Assembly (NCBI GenBank): GCA_020744425.1 | Contig: JAGMUV010000038.1 | Location: 434,001-498,000 of the forward strand | Source of the DNA: Dactylonectria macrodidyma | Taxonomy: Eukaryota; Ascomycota; Sordariomycetes; Hypocreales; Nectriaceae | Length of the DNA: 64,000 bases | Direction: 5' to 3' | Shown: piece by piece, positions 10,987 through 21,819 of the stretch | Numbering within the stretch: position 1 is the stretch's first letter | Layout: every line of letters begins with the position of its first letter | Position numbers and translations under genes: made by a program | The notes under the pieces: model-generated | Database searches by the model: none | Seen by the model: only the letters and a program-made list of their open reading frames with translations | What the model was told of the DNA's origin: nothing

Positions 10987-13200
10987 ATGGCTCGAGCTTC
11001 TTACACAGAGGATGACGTTATTGAAGCAATATTGGATGTCACAGATAACGGTCTCTCGCAGAACCAATCCGCCCAGAAGCACGGCATCCCTCAGCCGACT
11101 CTTTCGAACCGATTAAGAGGTGTACCGCCAAAGTCCGAGGTCACCCATCCCGCCCAGCTGTTATCCAAGTCTCAGGAGTCCAGATTAGTTTCCTGGATAC
11201 TTCGACAAGAGGCCTTGGGCTATGCTCCTTCTCACAGTCAAGTTCGCGCCACCGTCGCTGCCCTCCTACAACAGCAAGGCAGGGAAAAGCCTATCGGCGT
11301 ACATTGGCTAGCCAGGTTTATGAAACGACATCCGTCCATAAAGACCAAGATAGGAAAACGCCAGGAGGCGTCGAGGTTCAATTGTTTTACCCCGACCGCC
11401 GTCAATTGGTACTTTGACATCCGCGAGAGCGAATATGGCTGGATCAAACCTGAGAACACTGTTAATGTTGACGAGGGCGGCATCATGGCCGGATTTGGTG
11501 AGTATTTTGTCGTTTCTTTCATGAGACAAACTAACCAGCTGCCAATATAGGCTTGGATTCCTTAGTTATCGGCAGTAGCGACCCCAAGAAGAAAGCCTTC
11601 CTCAAAGGCTCCCAGTCCCGCACTTGGACCAGCTTTCTCGAAGCCGCAACTGCAACTGGCCGTCTTCTGAAGCCGGGGATTATCTTTAAAGGCAAAGAGC
11701 TTCAGCAACAGTGGTTTATTGATGAGCTCAAGGAAGTGGCTGACTGGTATTACATCACGTCCGACAACGGCTGGACAGACAACCATATCGCGGTCGAGTG
11801 GCTCAAACAGGTCTATCTTCCCCAAACACAGCCGGAAGATGAGTCAGATGCGAGGCTTATCATACTAGATGGTCATCGAAGCCATGTATCTGTTCGTATC
11901 CGCCTTTTCCGGGCCACCTGGGCCGGGGATGTCGCTGGCCGTAAATCTAGGATGAGTGGATGGCTACGTGCTTTTTGAACAACGTGTATTGTTGTTACCT
12001 GCCGGCTCACTGCTCCCACGGCCTACAACCACTCGACAATGGTCCATTTAATGCATCCAAGGCGGCCTATCGCAAAGAACTCCAAAAGCTGACAAGCCTG
12101 ACCGATTCTGCGCCGGTGGACAAGGTCAACTTCATCAAGGCCTATGCCAAAGGCAGAGAAGTGGGTATGACGAAGAAAAACATCCTTTCTGGTTGGAGAG
12201 TGACTGGAAACTGGCCGATTTCTCGACGGAAAGCGCTCATACATCCTGAGATCCAGCCTGACAAGAAGGAAACGACGCCCGCATCAGACGGCCTCAGCGA
12301 CGGGCAACTGTGACGGTCAAGGTTCCCAACGTAGTAAACCGTAACCAGACTGGTTTATGTTGGCAGCTGAAACGGGGCGTAACGTACTGAGCGTGGGGTG
12401 GCGAATCACGTCTGATAATGTCAAGAAGTATTCTTGAGTAATCAAATTGTATTGAAAGCTGGAGAGCTATCTGGACATAGGGAAGTGGGAATGAGTGAAG
12501 CTATATATACTATTCTTGTCTGCTTGGTCGATCGTGGCCGAACGTGCTCTTGTTCGGCCTGTTCGACCATTTAAGGTTAAGGTTTCAATGGGAGCGATGG
12601 AGCGCGAGGAGCGTTGCTCCCTCGTTCCCATCGCTCCTGTCGCTCCATCGCTCCTTCCCTGATTCGCCCGTAAGGCTGACTCATCAGCCTCGCCGCTTGG
12701 TTCTCAACAGGTCCAAGGGTTTTGCCACCCTTCGCCACTTGGTCCCTTGGACGCCTTAACTTGGGTCGTGACAGCAACGCGACTCTGATAACACGCCAAA
12801 GACCAGCCGTCACATCAGGGATCTAGGTAAGAACAAAAGCCCTTCGACAAGAAGGCGCTATTCTGTGATATCGAAAGGTTTTGAAGCACAAGAGTCAAAG
12901 ATCGCTTCTCTAAGCTCAAGAGTAGCCAGTTTAGAGGAGGAAGTCGGGAGGCTGAGCAGAGGCAAGAAGAGGAAAGCGATACCGAATCCCAACAGGAAGT
13001 TTATGACACTGGCCGAGTCTCTAGTGACCGGTGACACTATTTCTGAGCCAAACGAAGTGATTGAAGAGACAGAGAGTGTCGAAGAGGTGATCGAGGTGGG
13101 AGGAGTGGAAGAGAATGAGGGCTCAAATTCGGAGGCAGAAGAGTTAGCTGTCACACGCGCGCGCGCAGGCCGTGCAGTTAGAAGACCAAGACTATATTAA
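10987..13200 (+). pseudogene. pogo/Fot-like DDE transposase split by a solo LTR
   Basis: Transposase of the pogo group. Three exons: 10987-11497, 11551-11891 and 11951 onward, with introns of 53 nt (11498-11550) and 59 nt (11892-11950), both GT...AG and both restoring the frame. Order: N-terminal psq-type helix-turn-helix (QNQSAQKHGIPQPTLSNRLR), CENP-B-like DNA-binding region (WLARFMKRHPS), then a DDE core with acidic positions in NVDEGG, LIILDGHRSH and LQPLDNGPF. An LTR at 12309 puts an early stop at 12311-12313, giving about 404 aa. If the LTR and one duplication were absent the frame would run on to 13200 through a C-terminal coiled coil (IASLSSRVASLEEEVGRL), about 543 aa, the usual family length. 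No other lesion is seen. Confidence 0.9.
12309..12773 (-). mobile_element. Solo LTR, copy 1 (465 bp), TSD GCAAC
   Basis: On the minus strand it begins TGTCACGACCC and ends CCTTGACCGTCACA, the TG...CA form of an LTR. The flanks 12304-12308 and 12774-12778 are both GCAAC, a 5-bp target duplication. A second copy lies in opposite orientation at 20150-20650. No internal retroelement region remains, so it arose by LTR-LTR recombination. Confidence 0.93.
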
Positions 13201-13357
13201 AATACATTCGATTCCAAGCTGGAAAAATAGGAATTGACTTGTTTTTCGTATTTCTGGTGGCTCTTTGTGAGGGGGTTGAAAATTAGCAGTTTGTATGGGG
13301 AGACTTTTTTTTTGCTTATCAGTAGAAGGGTCTTATCGGCAGAGGGGTACTGGATGG

Positions 13358-14200
13358 TATCTCAAGCAATTAGGGGTAGAGTGCGATTCCGAACCAGGGG
13401 ACAAAGGCGAGAAGGACGAGAACGAGGATGAGTCAGTGGATAAGAGCCCTCTTCCCCTTCGCTCGAGGCAGCCTTCCGCACAGCCGTCTCATGGTCGTCG
13501 TGGTCGTCGTGGTCGTCGTGGTCGTCGTGGCCCTGCCCCTGGTACAGGAGGGCGGCCGAGAAAATCTCAGACGCAAGCTCAACCTCCACGGCCGCCGCGA
13601 CGGTATCGGAGTCCAGTGATGATTTCACCTGAACAATCGGCGGTATTCCACGCACAAGATCCGGTGTGGAATGGAGACCTCAACGCTTGCGCCTTGGCCG
13701 ATTGCGATAAGGCCATCCTTCGCGAGTTCTGGATCACGCTTGACAATGACCAGGTGCAATACTGCAGTAGATGCCAAGAGCGCTGGTTCATCGTATGCTA
13801 CTACCGTGCACAAGTCACAAAGCATCACCGAAGACATGATAGTTACAGATCTGTCCTGCCGGGACTTTCAGACTGGTTTAAGCTACATGGCTGTCTCTCG
13901 CGTGAAAACGCTCGAGGGTCTGATGTTGGATGCTCCATTTGATCGTAATCACCTGGTCTACGGGTCTCCCCCGGATGGCATGAAGATGAAGATGAGGGAT
14001 CAGGAGCTTAGGAAACGACAGGTGCTCACACGGAATCCGTACATGTCACATAATACCAAGAATGGCCATGGCAATGGATCAGTACGTAGATAATGCAGTA
14101 GTAGTATTAGCTTCCCGGCCCGCGAACACACAGCCTTCGGCTGAGGCTACCCCATGCACCCCATCGCCGCCCCAATGTGCATGGGGTGACGTAGTATTTT
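13358..14200 (+). mobile_element. Helitron fragment, copy 2, internally deleted
   Basis: From 13358 the frame reads an N-terminal Helitron-type region: acidic, then GRRGRRGRRG from a 9-bp tandem repeat, then a cysteine block CSRCQERWF near 13770. At about 13795 it jumps, with a frame change, into YATTVHKSQSITEDMIVTD and the C-terminal MAVSRVKTLEGLMLDAPFD block, ending at 14093. The whole Rep (HUH) region and most of the helicase are missing. The 3' hairpin (14150-14159 with 14177-14186) and tail to 14200 match copy 1. It can only move, if at all, using proteins from another copy. Confidence 0.78.
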
Positions 14201-14517
14201 TCAAACCTATCAGTCGCCACAATTCCCCTGCAATTTGCCCATAGCGGACCAGTTCCAGTGTCCCTCAGTCTCCTCCCTCCCGCTTCCAAAACCACGTTTC
14301 ATCGCGCTCTTCTGGCTTCAAAAGCTGACAAAAGTTCAAGAATGCAACGAAGCAACGGTGATCATTTGATGGACACTACCGTATCAACTCGGTAAACTCG
14401 TGCAAGTAGCGCTCCCCACTTCTCGTACATATTTCCACTGTTAACCGCAGATACGTCAGAAAGTCCTAACTTAATTGGTTGCACGTGACTATTTATGGGC
14501 CATGCGTGATTAAGTCC
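14201..14517. other. Intergenic with half of a 41-bp inverted repeat
   Basis: 14377-14417 is an inverted copy (two mismatches) of 14558-14598, which lies in the last exon of the next gene. The pair encloses 140 bp spanning the gene's stop and 3' UTR. Nothing else recognised. Confidence 0.7.
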
Positions 14518-15889
14518 CTAATCTAATTGGCCAAACCCCTGGAGATCAGCTTCAAGCGGGGCGCGCTTCTTGCACGAGTTTACCGAGTTGATACGGTACT
14601 CTTCCACTTCCTCAACGGCCCAAACCTGTCGGAAGCGAAGCTTTTTCTCCTTTCGCATCGATTCCGGATCTATATAGAATCGCAGATCAATGTCGTGCTG
14701 CTGTAGGTTTGAGACTCGGGCAACCATGTAGATGGTCGGTCGCTTTGACGAAGAGGGCCTGGGTTTTGCGTTCTCCTGCATCTGTGCGACACCATATGGT
14801 TAGTAATGCCAACCCAACGGACTCTAGGCGTCGTCCTATGATGCATACCCTATCGTACTGGTTGCTGCTGAGGTAGAACTCCTTGTTCTTATTTGCCAGG
14901 GACGACTTGACCTCAATCAGATAATGTGGTTTCTGTCCACGCCATATCCTGCTGTCAAGGTAGCCACTCTGAATGAGGAGCTTTGTAAAGGTACCAGTAT
15001 CGTCGAGGAAGTCCAGGTCGGCCGTCTCACCGCCGACGTAATCGGGGAAATGCGCCAGATCCGGGTGTTGTTTAGCCCAATTTCGCATGTTGCTCTTCCA
15101 ATCTGCAAAGTAGATACCATTTGCAGGAAGAAGAAAAGAGATCAAGGCCCACACCTTGTAGCATATTAGCTGAAAAGCAGCAGGAGTTCCTTCATGGACT
15201 GGACTCACATATAACTCCCCAGCAGCACCAATCTTTGAATGTCTCTCGAAATCAGTAGATGAGCGGATTTTGAATGGGATGGGAGCCTGGGTCGAGCTAC
15301 TAATAGCTGGCAGTGCGTTCCTGAGGTCTGACATGTCCGGCATTTGGCTGGGAAACCTCTTTTTTTCTGCTATGGTAAAGATATGTTCCAGAAGACGAAT
15401 GAGTTCTGGGTCCTTCCGAGTGTATAGCGGCTCGTCATTGCCGAAGGGTCTATTTCTCCTAGGTTCTTGGGGAGAGGTATAGCTCGAATCACCAATCCTG
15501 CCAGTCGGCTGTGGCCCCTTGTAGCTTGATGGAGTTGCTGGAGGAGTTAAGTAGGAAGGCCCTGGTGCCTTCTTTGACGGCCATCCTTTGTAATCGGACA
15601 TGTTGCAACGGCCCACGGCGCATGATTTGAATGGTTCTCCCGTTCTCTTGGTTCCGTTGCGAGAGTAATAGCCACAATCGCAGAGCGGGTTTCCGGGCTC
15701 CACTCCCTCGGTGTCGTCCCACGTGCTCCAGACTGGCTGCTGGTTCCTAATGTAACAATAACAGCACCAACACCATCGCCTTCCGCGCGATTCCCGCTTA
15801 CAGGCATGGCCACACTCCTTGCACTCGGGTGGTTCTCTGAGAGGAAGCGGAGGCATCTGAGGGTCATAGTTATTTTCGGTTTTCCCCAT
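14518..15889 (-). CDS. Zinc-finger and DUF3883 (NOV_C) nuclease-like protein, 434 aa
   Basis: Two exons (15889-14849 and 14781-14518) with a 67-nt intron that keeps the frame. N-terminal residues 20-105 hold cysteine clusters (CKECGHAC, WCWCCYC, CDCGYYS, CAVGRC) suggesting two zinc-binding units, followed by a proline-rich linker. Residues about 215-400 resemble the DUF3883/NO VEIN C-terminal domain, a PD-(D/E)XK-type fold: GAAGELYV near residue 222, ADLDFLDD near 283 and the D/E-x-K-like YLIEVKSS (Glu326, Lys328), then FYLSSNQYDR. Such domains occur in nucleases and defence proteins; activity here is inferred, not shown. No partner gene is adjacent. The 3' end takes part in a 41-bp inverted repeat. 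Confidence 0.78.
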
Positions 15890-18076
15890 TGCGGACGAAG
15901 GTGACGGCTGTGTGATGGGCTTGGGATGAAGGGTTGCAGTAGTTTAGGGATGTGGCAGATGGGATTTGTGAGTATTGGTCGTCGTAGCTGAAGAAAATAG
16001 ACAAGGCAGGCCGATTGCGGAAATCTGCAAAACAAGGCAATTCAACGAAAGATGAGATCGTTTTACGAGTTTGAGGAACCACGCCTGACAGATTTGGTCA
16101 GTATTTAAGCTTTAATATATGACAATCACAACCCAAGCCGGGCGAGCTCAACAAGCCACGGCGCTAACCGACACAACTACCTCGACAGGCGCCTTTGATG
16201 CACACATGCCGGCCATGGTCTTCCTCCACTATAGCGTGTACCCCGCCTGTGTGAGAGAGCGCCAAGCGAATCACACTCAGGCCCGTGGAATGACATTCCT
16301 TTGAGTGATTTGTTGTCACTACATATTGCTCAAGGCTGACATTCAGCTGTTTCATGGCGGCATTGCTGAGCCAATTTGGCAGTTTCATGTCCAGCCACAT
16401 TGTGAGGGGTGACTTTGATTTGCAGGGTTGAAATAGTGTCACGGCATAGTGAGAAGGGTGCGCTTGCCTCTTTCATCAAGTTTTAACAGGCTGCCTCCTG
16501 CGACTGTAACAGCGGCTGGTCGACGCCTGAGGGGTCTGGCTGGTAGGAAATTTAACACAAACTAGCCTAGGATTATCATGCAGTTATGAGGGGGTGTGTG
16601 TATTTAGCGTCCCGGCAAGTCCCTGGAGGGTCACATAACGTGCTGAGCTCGGTAAGTTTACAAGAAAATCCCATCCTCCACCTCCAGCATGCCATCGGCT
16701 TAAAGGTGCTCATATCTTCAGGGTCCGTACTCGCCAGCGGGATCAAGGGCAGGTGTGGTCAGCCCATGCTGCTACAAGCTATATCTCGGTGGGAGAGGAT
16801 GGGCAGTTTTCAGCTGATCAATGCCCGGGGGCTGGCATTCCCTGCCAAGTCCATATTTACCCATTTCGCCAACGCCTTCGCACCTGCCAGGCGTTTCCAA
16901 TTCTACCTCCGTCTGTGCTTTATTTTACTTTATTTCCATTTTACATATATATTTTTTTTCTTCTCTTAGAGTTGGTACGGGAAAGAGCCAGCGACTTATC
17001 GGACAGAAGCCTGGCAGACCATGGGGGTATGAGCAAGGATGCAAATTCCACTCAACCAGAGACCTCCGTGGAGTGGCTTCAGAGCTGGCACGTGGCACTA
17101 AACGGGATGTGCACGCGTGCACGGTTCACGAATAAGTGATCCGAAATCCACTGAAGGGATGCGTGGAGTTGAATGGATTGCATCCTTGGATTTGAGCTAG
17201 CAAAACGACAGTGTGGCGCCGTAGCGTCTTCTCCGGCCAATGGCTCTCCAAATGCCCTGAACTCTGCTTCACATGATCAGTCACGATGTTCCCCTGTTGC
17301 AGCCCAAAGAATATAAATTAGGTTGTGGATGCGCTGTGATGTGGCGTGGCTTGCTTGGTCCAAGGAAGACGGCCTACGTCACCCGTCTGTCTCAGCTGCG
17401 CAGACGGTGGAGCGGCTGCTACGCGCCTTGGAGAATATGAACATGCAGGAACGGCGGCAGCCACATCGAACAGGTGTCGAAGGTCAGGAGCCAAAAGAAT
17501 CACTCACGCAACCCTTTCTTGCCCATGACATTTTAATCGGAATTGGCGGGGCGCGTCTGCAAAGTCACGCCGGAGCTTGTGACAGAGCTCGAACGGCCTT
17601 GATGATGTCGCTGACGTCGGAGCCAAGACTCATCTTGTCTCCTCGTTGCGATTTGTCTGTACCTGGTGTCTTCGGAGAGTTAGAGGTTTTGGATGGTTTT
17701 GGCTCTACCCCGCCTCTGGTGAGGATTCAGCTGCCTGAAGGCGGCTTCTCGAACAGGTCGCGGGGTCTTACAGAGTCAGCCCCGTGTTGGCGCAGTGGCA
17801 TGAGACAATAGAGCCCTGGGCGCTTAGCAGACGAGCTCACTGGTCACATTTCGCGCAGCCTCAACCTTTGCCATTGTGATTGGCGCTGTTATCGCTGTGG
17901 AGCCCTTTATGCAGCAACCAAGCCAGGTGGAGCTCGGTAAGGTTCTGGGTGGATGGCGCTGAATGTCGGATTCGTAGGCCTGTTGTCCAGCCTGGCGTCG
18001 TGGGAGACCAAACACGGAGCCCAGGCATCTTTTACGGCAGCCTGCAAGGCTCACTGTGTCAAAAATCAAAACTTCC
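15890..18076. other. Intergenic, promoter side of the nuclease-like gene then nothing recognised
   Basis: 15890-16120 serves as upstream region for the minus-strand gene, with ATTTAAGCTTTAATATAT at about 16105-16122. From 16120 to 18076 frames are short and show no domain; 16915-16970 is T-rich. No repeat partner was found in the window. Confidence 0.4.
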
Positions 18077-18772
18077 TGTCACGAGCTCTTATTCTGTGAG
18101 CCGTCTGATTGGGTGTGTGTTTATTCTTGCTTTTGTCAAGTCCCCGCTCCGAGTCCCTGTACATCCTTTATGCTAAAGTAGCTAGAAGGATATTGCTATC
18201 TCCTTGACCTCGAAATTATTACGTTTTTCAGCCACAAGGCTTGGGGCCAATCAGATGGGCCATAATCCTTGTCATAGACCCACCGGTACAAAAAGGTACA
18301 TACAACCACAAGCCAAACACGAAAGTCAACCTTCCGAATGCCATTGATTCTAACAGTTCCTCTTCGAATTACTACTACACAACGCGACGCCGCATTCTTG
18401 GCACCCCGTAATAACAAAGTGTTTCTGAGATGGTCGTTTTACTAGTTGTGGTTGATTTAGTGACATGTTTTGTCATTTTGAAGAGCAGAAGGCACAAAAG
18501 CCACGTTTTCGTGAGATGTACCTTCAAGTGGGTTACCGCCAGCCCGCTGTTTCGAAGCGCTACCTGCCGACCGAACCCCTGGAAGATCTCGAAATACAGG
18601 CACTTTCGAAATCTATTCTGACTCGTAGTTGGTTTATCCCAGCCATGACACTGAAGGGGTCATGTACCGAAAGTCAAAAGTGGGTCCGCTAAAAACGTAA
18701 TAATTTCGAGGTCAAGGAGATAGCAGTAACACGCCATGTACACGCCCTGCTACCCAAATACACATCGTGACA
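18077..18772 (+). mobile_element. Small LTR (about 172 bp) interrupted by a TIR element
   Basis: Starts TGTCACGAGCTCTTATTCTG and ends CACATCGTGACA, so the ends are inverted TGTCACGA/TCGTGACA. Relatives are at 26947-27122 and 27128-27243. Flanks CTTCC (18072-18076) and CTTTC (18773-18777) are a 5-bp duplication with one C/T difference. A 522-bp element (next entry) is inserted near the 3' part. Confidence 0.85.
18199..18720. mobile_element. 522-bp non-autonomous TIR element with TA duplication
   Basis: Perfect 30-bp inverted repeats (18199-18228 and 18691-18720) begin TCTCCTTGACCTCGAAATTA. TA flanks both ends (18197-18198, 18721-18722), and comparison with the uninterrupted LTR at 26947 confirms the insertion point. 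No open frame of note, so it is a MITE probably mobilised by a Tc1/mariner-type transposase. Confidence 0.9.
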
Positions 18773-19357
18773 CTTTCCTTTTTGGGTCATCTTCTTAAAC
18801 TGCGAATACCCCCTCCGTATGGCCTGAGATCGTATTAATTTAACTCCTCTGTAATTGCGAATAGGAGGTATCCACCTGTAAGCGAGGGCACAGACAAATC
18901 TGATCACACTCATAATTTTCATCGAGAATGAGTCTCTGGGCAACTGTCAACTAACGTGGCCACTGTCACGATCCAGATGAGATCAACTCAAGAGGTACAC
19001 GTTGGTCAAGGCCATGGTATTGCAAAAATACTACTCTGTACGGTGAAGTGGAAAGAGAGCATGCGGGCCGGCGTGCGCGCGTGTGGACGCGTAATCTCTT
19101 TGAGTGCTCTTACGCTGGTGGGGCTGCCTGGGACAAATCGGATCAGTGCCGATACGTGCCTCAGTTAGCAGATACCTCACTTACCGCTGAGCAGCTCACG
19201 GATAAGCTGGTATCTGTCGAACCTGGGGAAGTCGCGAGCTGCCCCACCAGCATAAGAGCACTCAAAGAGATCTTCTCTCTGGGGAAAGAGAAAACTGCGT
19301 CGATCCATTGCCGTTTTTGGGTTTGATGGAAACCCTTGTCTAAGACCCCCGTGACGG
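18773..19357. other. Intergenic containing a 178-bp MITE-like element
   Basis: 19094-19124 and 19241-19271 form a 31-bp inverted repeat with one mismatch (ATCTCTTTGAGTGCTCTTA). Inner sequence partly pairs as well. No gene recognised. Confidence 0.6.
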
Positions 19358-20700
19358 CTTTGACCGGCTGCAGCCACAACAGCCCCGTCGCAGCGGTCGA
19401 ATCTTACGAGCAGGGCGGACATGAGCACAGGCTACGCAGGTGCCTAATTGCAGGCCGCTAATCAAGTCGTGGCGGGGACACATGGGTATCGGACCTTGCG
19501 TTGCGCTTGATCGTCGGGCGGGTGTGGGGGTAGGCGACCCCGAGGGCGGGGAAGCGTTTGTTTAGCTTGGCGGGTCACTGGCTGGTGTGGGAGGGATAAG
19601 GCGCAAGCGTCTTGAAGGAAGACAGACGTATGTAGTAAGAAATCGTGGTGTGTCAGTGAGGGGAGAAACTGTCGACTCAGCCGCAAGGATTGGGAATAAT
19701 CGCCGTGGTATCTTGCATCGGCTGAGAGGTGACACGAAAGGTTGCAGCAGTGGGTGTGTCGCTTTGCCCCGCACACCCCTGTCAGTATCAAGTCGTCGCA
19801 GGCAGGCCGGCCCGCCCCGTGCAGATCGCTGAGAGCCGACTGCCTAGATGATCTGCGTTATCTATTCGCCCTCAGGAAAAAAACTCGCTGCTGCATTGCA
19901 GATGTTGGTTGTGGCCGAGCTTGCTGTCTTGCCTCACACAATACGAAGACCCATGAGTTGCTTGTCTACCGGCAGCAGCCAAGGCGGATAAAACCGGCAA
20001 AATGCGGTGTTTTCTCAACCAACGTTGCCGGAAATGCAGAGACCCATTGCTGCCTGATGGTCAAACCTGCAGCAACACCAAAGTCATACACTTTGCCGTC
20101 CGAACTGCGCGTTGCTTGGTCGAGCTGAGGTGGCTTACTAGGGGATTGCTGTCACGACCCAAGCTAAGGCGTCCAAGGGACCAAGTGGCGAAGGGTGGCA
20201 AAACCCTTGGACCTGTTGAGAACCAAGCGGCGAGGCTGATGAGTCAGCCTCACGGGCGAATCAGGGAAGGAGCGATGGAAGCGACAGGAGCGATGGAAGC
20301 GACAGGAGCGATGGAAGCGACAGGAGCGATGGGAACGAGGGAGCAACGCTCTTCGCGCTCCATCGCTCCCATTGAAACCTTAACCTTAAATGGTCGAACA
20401 GGTCGAACAAGAGCACGTTCGGCCACGATCGACCAAGCAGACCAGAATAGTATATAGCTTCACTCATTCCCACTTCCCTATGTCCAGATAGCTCTCCAGC
20501 TTTTCAATACAATTTGATTACTCAAGAATACTTCTTGACATTATCAGACGTGATACGCAACCCTGCGCTCAGCACGCTACGCCCCGTTGCAACTGCCAAC
20601 ATAAACCAATCAGGTTACGGTTTACTACGTTGGGAACCTTGACCGTCACAATTGCGGGGGCGCGTGATCGGCCGTGCTACGTTTGAGGGGGGCCCGAGGG
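19358..20700 (+). repeat. Long repeat R1, copy 2 (with solo LTR)
   Basis: Second copy of the sequence at 6213-7230. It lacks the MITE found there but contains a solo LTR at 20150-20650; similarity resumes after the LTR at TACGTTTGAGGGGGGCCCGAG. The two copies act as each other's empty sites. Confidence 0.7.
20150..20650 (+). mobile_element. Solo LTR, copy 2 (501 bp), TSD ATTGC
   Basis: Begins TGTCACGACCCAAGC and ends CCTTGACCGTCACA; flanked by ATTGC at 20145-20149 and 20651-20655. It exceeds copy 1 (12309-12773) by 36 bp, equal to two extra copies of an 18-bp unit (GCGACAGGAGCGATGGAA) near 20270-20330. A TATATAGCTTC promoter-like block lies at about 20451. Confidence 0.93.
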
Positions 20701-21819
20701 GTGGTCGGTGATCAAGTGGATCACAAGTAATGAGGCCAGAGGCCAAGTGGGGCTCAGATCGCAACAGCGTGTCCACGATTACGGATTTAAAATGTCCGAC
20801 TCGACTGTTGCCCAACCCCTTTGGAACGCCCGTTTCAACCCGAAGCGCGAAGCCCAACATTGATAACATTGCTAACATTGCTCTCTCCCTAACATTGCTC
20901 TCTCTAACATTGCTAACATTGCTCTCTAACATTGCTAACATTGCTATATAACCTAATCAGGAAATCGTCACGCTCACCAAGATTTGTACTAGTCCAAAGG
21001 ACACGGTCTAGCGATGGCGGTCCGTATTATCAAGTCTGACACGCAACTACAACAGCAATATAGATCTAATCATTTAAAAATTGCATTTTCATGTTCTTTT
21101 AGGCATTAAACTTCCTAGGATGACTAAATCAAAGAAGAACCTTGGTTGTGGCTCTGAAGATCTACTACCGAATTGGCCCCTAGAAAAATTTTGCCTCTTC
21201 TTACCTGTTCTGCTCTTAACCACAATGGGCTGGCGCCTGTCCTTTCTCCAGAATAACAAGTGGTAGTGATGTAGTCCGGTAGAAGTTCGGTTGTTTTGGG
21301 TGAAGTTGCTTTTTTGGGAGAGTGCATAGACGAAAATGTAGTTTCCTGTGGAGAATTCCAGATCGTCGACAGAAAACGACAGGTCCTTTGTACAGTAGTA
21401 GTAGTAGTAGTAGTACAAGTAGTAGAAATATACCAAGCGGAAGGCTCTGTGGAACTTGGTGTGGAGGGTATCTCAAGTCATTCCCATAGTGCATCGGAGT
21501 AATTTTCTCTGTAAGGCGAGCCAAGGCATTTCGGAAGGCATTTGGGTGGCTGAATGCTCTCCAGCCCTATTGGCCGTTTGGTCCGCCAGAACCTTGAGAA
21601 GGCGGTGTGATCTGGATGCCAAGGCAGACAAGGCGGCTGCTTCGCCTCCACCACTGCGTGGCTGACGCAAAGTCTGAGGATGTCCACCGACTTCCGTGGA
21701 TTACTTGACCACAACCCTTCCGGCCTAATAACTTCCTCATCTCTCCGTCCAGAGACTGGTATGGCGGACACCTCCATTCCCTGATATTCGGTATCCGCTG
21801 CTCTTTTCATGTGGTAGCC
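20701..21819. other. Intergenic with AACATTGCT array and microsatellite
   Basis: 20856-20945 is an irregular array of AACATTGCT units followed by TATATAA. Its inverted relative is at 24243-24290. 21396-21418 is a (GTA)n microsatellite. No gene recognised; 21700-21819 is the leader of the next gene. Confidence 0.6.

Larger units (their letters stand above)
10681..13357 (+). mobile_element. Complete pogo/Fot-like DNA transposon carrying a solo LTR
   Basis: Terminal inverted repeats at 10681-10748 and 13290-13357 match over 68 bp with two mismatches and start CCATCCAGTACCCCTCTGCC. Both ends are flanked by TA (10679-10680 and 13358-13359), the target duplication of the Tc1/mariner-pogo superfamily. 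Total 2677 bp. Removing the inserted LTR and one 5-bp duplication leaves 2207 bp, a normal size for fungal Fot-type elements. The only gene is the transposase described next. Confidence 0.92.

Noticed and set aside
13295..13357. N-terminal 21 codons of a 215-aa frame starting MGRLFFCLSVEGS
   Set aside because: This part is the right TIR of the pogo-type transposon read through by chance into Helitron sequence; the same words appear at the left TIR.
17323..17811. 162-aa plus-strand open frame
   Set aside because: Low-complexity composition, no domain, no flanking gene signals.
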